DNA of 64,000 nt from Trichinella spiralis (Eukaryota > Nematoda > Enoplea > Trichinellida > Trichinellidae): contig CM012953.1 of the NCBI GenBank assembly GCA_000181795.3, positions 15,933,554 through 15,997,553 of the forward strand, written 5' to 3'. Positions 58,364-64,000 of this stretch are shown here, piece after piece (position 1 is the first letter of the stretch; every line of letters starts with the position of its first letter). The notes under the pieces are model-generated. The model saw only the letters and a program-made list of their open reading frames with translations, was not told where the DNA came from and searched no databases. A program made the position numbers and the translations under genes.

Positions 58364-60200
58364 AATGTGAAATTTGAGAACCAAGGTCAGCGACCTGAAA
58401 CTAATTTGATTCTTTTGTTCGAACTGTGACACACCAGTGACAATTTTCTTTCCGCTGACAAACAAAAATTACTCATGAAAAATTTCACATTAAAAAGTGC
58501 AGAAATCAGCAAGTTATTTTACATTGGTATTTTTTAAAAAATTAATTCAACTTTAATAAGTGAATTAATTATATTTTATGAAATATTTCAGTACCTGAAA
58601 TATCTTTATGAAACAGTGAAATTTTGAAAAATTAACTAGCCAGTCGTGAACAGCTATTAACAATTAAATACTTCGATAACAGAAGTTTCTTTGGAATATT
58701 TTCTAATTCAAATGCAAATTTAGCTTAATTTTAATAAGTGCTATTTGCATAAAGTGCTTATTCTTTTTAAACATATGAACTTTTACAAATGCAAAATAAT
58801 GAGTTATAACTTTAGTATACTACACATGTAATAAACCTTCAAAAAGTAAGACAATTGTTCTAAATAAATTGTAAGTATTCAGTCGATATTCTTTGGTCGA
58901 TATCGACATAATATAATTAAATTCTTATCTTCAATGTAATATTAAAAGTGCAATAAAACGATGAGTTTGTTCATATGCAGAATAGAATGAAACATTGAAA
59001 GTTTAATTTAAAAACATCGAAAAATAATGTTTCATTTTATTATCAATAAATTTTTTAAATGCATTTCAGTTGAAATAAATTCAACGCAGAAAATGTCGAG
59101 AATGTATCCTTTGATGGGTTAGTACAGTGTGTCATTTATTACATTAATACAAAAGAAATGGAAGTTTACAGAATGAAAATACTTAATTAAAGTTACAGTA
59201 ACAAATTCAAAACTTAAAAAATCAACAAACCAAAAATTTGATAATAAAAAATAGCATTTAATAAACTGTATAATTTTTTATATTAAGTTCCTTTTATTTT
59301 GAATTAAATTTATTTAAATTTTTATTTTAATTTTTTCTACAATTAAACAAGCACAAGTCAGGCAAGGCACAGTATAGCATGATGTATGCAAATTTTTCAA
59401 ATAATAATAAATTTTGCTACTAAACGAATAAGCACCTGCGAATCATATGAAAGCAAGCGCAAAAAATTCTTTACTAGAATAATGAAAAATATCAGTTAAA
59501 AAATTCATGCTTATTATAATGTTTTTATTGTGAAAGAAAGAGCCAACAACACCACGTAGAATGAATTAATACTCAGTGTAATTATTGCATCATCGAAGAA
59601 TGAATTGGATGGAAAAAATATAGATATTTTTTAATTAGCATATCATTTGCTCTATAAAACTACTGCACTTAATTAGCAATCAAAATATCACCTCATCTTC
59701 TTTAGAAAATTATATTTCAAGGGGACGGCTTCTTATGTACTAGAAAAAAATAACTTTTTCACTGTTATTCTTTTTTACAGAAAAAGGATATCTGAGGCGC
59801 AAATTCTTTGATTACAGAAAAGCATGCTCAGCGAGCGGTCAGGTCAGAAAAAACTACGCAGTTTACTTGATGGTTAGTTGATGGAAAGGGGTTAGTACTC
59901 GTGTCTTTATTCTCAATGCACAATCACTCTACTGCAAAATGGCCATCGAAATTAGCCTAAAAAACTATACCACCAGTAAAGCGTGACAGAACACTTGGCG
60001 CCGATGGCAATCATCTCATGAATCAAGCCCTTGTATGCCCTGATGGTTACCAACCGATAATTGCTTTCATTGAGAACAAAAATCAAAGTCTCAGCTTTGT
60101 TTGGGGCAATTAGCAGACTAAAAGTAAGATCGTCTTTTCACCGGCTATAAGTCATCGAATATAAAGGTCAGAATTTGATACGTCTCTGTAGCTTGTTCGG
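58364..60200. other. Intergenic desert upstream of the Six gene
   Basis: About 1.8 kb with no supported exon. The last 500 bp become GC-richer and are likely the proximal regulatory region of the Six-class homeobox gene. Confidence 0.45.
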
Positions 60201-60207
60201 CTATAAA
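60201..60207 (+). promoter_or_regulatory. Candidate TATA box of the Six gene
   Basis: CTATAAA lies 127 bp before the ATG at 60,328 in a GC-richer context (TCGGCTATAAAGATACGC). A second TATA-like ATATAAAG lies about 45 bp upstream. Motif evidence only. Confidence 0.3.
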
Positions 60208-60327
60208 GATACGCTTACAGCGTCTGCAATGTCTGTGCTATGAGTCAAGTTGAATAGAAGGCTTAGCAGTATAGGTAACACCTGGGAATATCTTATCTTG
60301 ATAAATGTCTGTACATGTGCAGCTAGT

Positions 60328-61600
60328 ATGGCCAGAGAACAACAGCAACATGTGATGATTCGACAAAACCACCTTGCCTACACAGACGAACAGCTAATGT
60401 GCATTTGTGAAACGCTATGCCAAGCTAAGGATTACCCATCTATATGCCGCTTGTTTGATTACCTTTATCCGAATGAATATTTGCATTCAACGCATCCCTC
60501 ATTGATGCGAGCAAGATTACTTTATTTGCTGATGAAATGTCGTTTTAAAGAAATTTATGATTTATTGTCCAGTAGCGTATTTGATTCACGATATCACGAA
60601 GAACTGCAAGAAATCTGGTGGCAGGCACATTACGCAGAATTGGAGCAGGCTCGCTGCAAACCACTTGGTGCAGTGGAAAAGTATCGTTTACGGAAAAAGC
60701 ATCCGCCCCCTTCTACAATTTGGGACGGGCAAGAAACTGTATATAGCTTTAAAGAAAACTCACGAAAGGTAAATATGTTTTTCTACGTTCAATAGTAATA
60801 ATAATAATAATAATAGCAATAATAATGTCATTATTGTTTACAGTAATCAATAATAATGATGTTATTATTATTATCATTGCTGTTTACTACATATACTATT
60901 ATTGTTCATCTGTATTCAAGAAAATTTTTTATCCTCAAATGACTTGGATATAGATGTTTGTTTTATATTTTTGGAAGCTGCTAAGCATTTGGCTGTTTTG
61001 AAACTTCCGTTAAAGCAGCTGAAATTAGTTTTGATGATATAACTGTTATCTCAAAAATTGATAGTTTTTTGTGCATCATTGCATCAGTGCTTTGCTGCAA
61101 TGTCGGTCAGAGTTGGTCAACTCAGATAGCCTAACTAAAATGATTGATAGAAGTGATTTATTGATTATAAGATGTTAGCTCATTAGTTAAGATAAATTCT
61201 ATTCTCTAGGTCGCAAGGCGTAGCAAAGATTGAAAAATACAAAGATAATTTCAGCGTTTCACAAACCTAACTCGGCTAATTAACTTAAATAAAAGTTGTT
61301 TATCTGTTAATATCTTAAAGTTAAAATATATGCATATGAACTTATGTATTCATTATTTTTATTCATGCAGAATAAGTTTTACTTTGGAAATGGATTGATT
61401 TGAATTTCAACTGTTTATTTGTGCTTTAGCAGCTGAAGGAATTTTACAAAGAGAATAAATACCCTTCGGCAGAAGAGAAACGAGTAATTGCTGAAAAATC
61501 CGGTCTCAATTTCCTGCAGGTTAGCAATTGGTTCAAAAATCGTCGACAAAGAGAAAAATTTTCTCATATGTCTGATATCAGTCATCCTAGTGGTCATTAG
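60328..61600 (+). CDS. Six-class homeobox transcription factor, Six4/5-like, 2 exons, 203 aa
   Basis: Nuclear DNA-binding regulator of the sine oculis family. Exons: 60328-60768 and 61430-61600. The intron falls between codons in the homeodomain, after KENSRK. The SIX domain (about residues 16-128) starts [19 protein letters not shown] and includes [34 protein letters not shown]. The homeodomain has [17 protein letters not shown] and the recognition helix [23 protein letters not shown] and KYP-type residues favour the Six4/5 class (C. elegans unc-39) over Six1/2 (which has SYCFKEKSR) or Six3/6. The protein ends about 12 residues after the homeodomain, far shorter than most relatives (typically about 280 to over 700 residues). 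ATG at 60,328 (MAREQQQH); the frame is open further upstream through TTG only. Polyadenylation signal at 61,690. Confidence 0.9.
60790..60900. repeat. ATT/AAT-rich inverted repeats in the Six intron
   Basis: A run of TAA units is followed by a short palindrome (CAATAATG-T-CATTATTG) and by a complementary ATT-rich block, so this intron segment can fold on itself. Confidence 0.6.
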
Positions 61601-61689
61601 TCAACTTCGTGTATTCATTATTGTAAGTGGAAGGTGCCATTTGCGTGTATTGTACAGTTGTGCATTCATGTACAGCAATTTCTTCAGAA

Positions 61690-61695
61690 AATAAA
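61690..61695 (+). promoter_or_regulatory. Polyadenylation signal AATAAA of the Six gene
   Basis: Canonical hexamer 90 bp after the stop at 61,600. Confidence 0.5.
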
Positions 61696-61987
61696 TGTCA
61701 TTCGATTAAAAATTTATGAATAAAATTGAGTGCTTTTAAATATTGCATGCTTAAATCTAAACTGTCTACTTTGTGTTGATTGAATTCATTTATTATAAAA
61801 TATAGTCAATATATTTTATCCTTTTATAATTCAGCTGCTGATTAATAGCTTGATTATATTAAAAGGCATGTAGATGAAATTGCAATGTTTTTTAATGAGA
61901 ATAACGCATAATATCAGTTGTAATTTGAAATTTCTTTTTGAATATGCATTATAATGATAATTTATGTTTTTCTCTAAGAGTAAATGA

Positions 61988-62549
61988 TCATTTAATTTCT
62001 GCTTTTGCACTGGAAGCATCCATTTCTGAGTTTGCATTCAATTGTTTTTCTACAGCAATGATAAATCGGCAGTATTTAAAGCATGACATTATTACACATG
62101 TAGACCAAAGATGTGATAAAGCTAAAAAAGCACAATAAAACTGTAGAATGATGTTAATTTTTGTATACAGTTTGTCATGCACTATAGTTACCCAATTGAT
62201 TGCACCTATACAAAGCAACATTTCAACTAATATCATGCAATGGAAAAGTAAGTTTGTTAAAATGATCTGTTTGTTGAGACGATGAGAGGCTTTGATCATC
62301 GTAGCGCTCGTGAAGAACACCAAAATACAGTGACAGATTATGATAATTAGCGCTAAATTGCTTTGAAATACTTTGCAAATTTTTGTTCCATTATCGCAGT
62401 TTCTGAAACTTTTCAACAATGATGCAGCTATTATTGCGTAAAATAGTTCGAGAACAGCAATTGCACGAACGGCTGGACGAATTTGACAAGATTTCAAACA
62501 TACCAACGGTTCCAAAGATTGAATGATTGAATTGCCGTCTAGATTGGGG
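61988..62549 (-). CDS. 3' exon of a four-transmembrane protein (partial model)
   Basis: A continuous frame on the minus strand ends at 61,988. It is preceded by a good acceptor (CTTCAG, exon start 62,549), so at least one upstream exon with the start codon is missing from this model. The frame opens at a TTG, not an ATG. The visible ~186 residues contain four hydrophobic helices (AIAVLELFYAIIAASLL; LALIIIICHCILVFF; LLFHCMILVEMLLCIGAI; FYCAFLALSHLWSTCVIMSC) and a short polar C-terminus (NSEMDASSAKAEIK). The pattern resembles nematode LAPTM/tetraspan-like proteins, but I cannot assign a family. The gene converges with the Six gene, 387 bp apart. Confidence 0.6.
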
Positions 62550-63572
62550 CTGAAGGTAAAAATTCATATATAAATTAAAATATATAATTTGTTTGTAATA
62601 ATTATTAATGAAATTACAATTATAGAATCTATAAAGCTATATTTCTTAAAAACTTATGCATGTGAATGAATATTTTACTGATTTAATGTTATTGCATTGC
62701 AATAAAAACTATATAATTAGGACCAGGTAAATTTTCTATATAAGTTTTATAGAATTTTACTAAATTAATTAGAAAAAAGCAGAAATTTATGAAATCTTTA
62801 GTAATATTTCAAGTCAAATTTTGTTCATGTTTCATTTATTTATTGCTTTTGAAAATAAAATTATTTTCACTACTTACTTCAAATCTTCAGTAAAAATTTT
62901 ACTGTTAGAATGTGCTGGGGGTTGTTTTGCTGACAGAGACATGAAAAATGATGCAAAACTAGTGTAAAATTGAATAATTAAAATGAACATATATTATCTC
63001 AGTTTGAAATGCAATTATTGCACAGTGTGACATTATTCTTTACATTTCAGACAATGCAGCATTCATTCATTACAATTCATGCATCAATTAATTGGATTTA
63101 TTTTTTTTCAAATTCCAATTGTTAAATTTAATTATTATTCATTTGCATATTTAGGATAAACAAATTCTGACAATATTTAGTTTCTGCTTAACATAATCCT
63201 TTTTTATAAATTTTTAAAACATTTAACAAATAAACTTCAATACGAGTGAACATATGTTTAGTGTAATGGCAATGGAATGTTGAATATTAGAAAAAAATTA
63301 TTGAATTTTATTTATTTCAGCATGTGAGATTTTACCTTTTTATAATATTACGGCTCTCATACTTGAAAAACGTTCCATTATGAAAAATTATTTTTCGTTT
63401 ATTTAGATATTAGCTGAGATGTATAGATAAAATAAATTATGAAATAAATTTAATTTTGAAAACGATAAAAAATGATAAGTTTATAACAATCAAACAATAT
63501 AACCAGTCGCATATAAAGTTTCAAATTCAAGCAAGCTAATAAACAAGCAATGAATAACAATAACTGTTAACA
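62550..63572. other. AT-rich region, probably holding the missing first exon(s) of the tetraspan gene
   Basis: About 1 kb where no phase-compatible start exon could be picked with confidence. A minus-strand ATG frame beginning MSLSAKQPP near 62,942 was tested and did not join in frame. Confidence 0.4.
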
Positions 63573-64000
63573 TTATTTGTCGTTGTTTTCACTGTTTTCT
63601 TCATGCGCTGTGCTGCATTCTTCCCCTGGAAGTATTTCATCGCCGGGTTTGATCAATAACTTATCAACAATAACTGCTTTTTCGGTAATTGCTGGCCATT
63701 TAAAATCACTAACTCTAAGCCAATTTCCTGAAATTGTCAAGTAAATTATAAATAAAATATTAACTGAATTGAATGATGAACGAAATATTAAAAATGAAGC
63801 TATGATACACGGTTAAATTAATCACTTGTGAGATATTTAAAACTAAGCTTAATTCAAAAAAAAACAGAATTACCCATGAAACTGTAACCACGTATCTCTT
63901 TGTCTCGTACTGGTCGACCTTCCTTAGTAAGCTGATATTTGGTCAATACAATTGCAATGGGAAAGTTCTTCAGTGTGTATTTTTTGCTTTGACCACCACG
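63573..64000 (-). CDS. Unrecognised gene, last two exons, truncated by the window edge
   Basis: Minus-strand exons from beyond 64,000 to 63,874 and 63,727-63,573 join in phase (donor GTAATT, acceptor TTTCAG) across a glycine codon (SFMG-NWLRV). The visible protein is about 93 residues. It starts RGGQSKKYTLKNFPIAIVLT, contains KEGRPVRDKEIRGYSFMG and VIVDKLLIKPGDEILPGEE, and ends in an acidic tail (HEENSENNDK). It is soluble-looking with alternating hydrophobic residues suggesting beta strands. I do not recognise the family. Stop at 63,573-63,575. Confidence 0.65.

Noticed and set aside
62880-62960. Minus-strand ATG exon (MSLSAKQPP) as first exon of the tetraspan gene
   Set aside because: Its usable donor leaves one base, whereas the acceptor at 62,549 needs two, so the join is out of frame.
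1-64000. tRNA, rRNA or other structural RNA genes
   Set aside because: I scanned by eye for B-box-like GGTTCGAATCC motifs and rRNA signatures and found none I could support. A dedicated search (tRNAscan-SE, Infernal) would be decisive.

Overview
This is an AT-rich (roughly 70% A+T by eye) eukaryotic window. Its genes are split by short GT-AG introns, mostly 45-120 bp with pyrimidine-rich TTTCAG acceptors, and every recognisable product is an animal protein. Compact genes, small introns, Prospero and Six homeobox genes and a CUB/C-type-lectin membrane protein suggest a nematode. The base composition and gene types fit a clade I (enoplean) nematode such as Trichinella, but that is inference, not proof. 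Many long reading frames open at TTG or GTG. I moved those starts to the first plausible ATG or to a splice acceptor. Every complete multi-exon model below gives an uninterrupted frame, and its summed exon length divides by three.

Layout, left to right. 0.9-2.7 kb: a single-exon 591-residue protein that I do not recognise (+). 3.5-4.0 kb: a small SAM-domain protein (+). 4.4-5.2 kb: COP9 signalosome subunit 7 (-). 6.2-9.7 kb: the ribonucleotide reductase large subunit in 13 exons (+). 9.7-19.8 kb: a gene desert. 19.8-26.7 kb: a Prospero/PROX transcription factor in 4 exons (+), with an intron of almost 3 kb inside its homeodomain. 26.7-30.3 kb: non-coding. 30.3-30.9 kb: an EEF1AKMT1-type lysine methyltransferase (+), convergent with an unrecognised 5-exon gene (-, to 32.1 kb). 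35.3-36.0 kb: an unrecognised 121-residue protein (+), followed after about 310 bp by WDR37 (+, 9 exons). 39.5-41.6 kb: a FAM187-like Ig-domain membrane protein (+). 43.3-44.6 kb: a ZNF830-like zinc-finger protein (+). 45.2-46.8 kb: an SLC17-family transporter (-).

47.7-56.8 kb: a directly repeated unit of about 4.7 kb on either side of a 10-N assembly gap. The unit carries the 5' part of a CUB + C-type lectin + transmembrane gene. The right-hand copy belongs to a complete 7-exon gene (55.6-58.1 kb). The left-hand copy stops at the gap. Clustered errors beside the gap make unmerged haplotypes the simplest explanation. 60.3-61.6 kb: a very short Six4/5-class homeobox protein (+). 62.0-62.5 kb: the 3' exon of a four-transmembrane protein (-). 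63.6-64.0 kb: the last two exons of an unrecognised gene (-) that runs off the window.

The genes do not form one pathway. They are housekeeping functions (RNR, CSN7, eEF1A methylation), two developmental regulators with large flanking deserts, and several membrane proteins. I found no convincing undescribed system. The points most worth following are the duplicated lectin locus, the paired TQT motifs in its cytoplasmic tail, the unrecognised genes, and the minimal Six protein.
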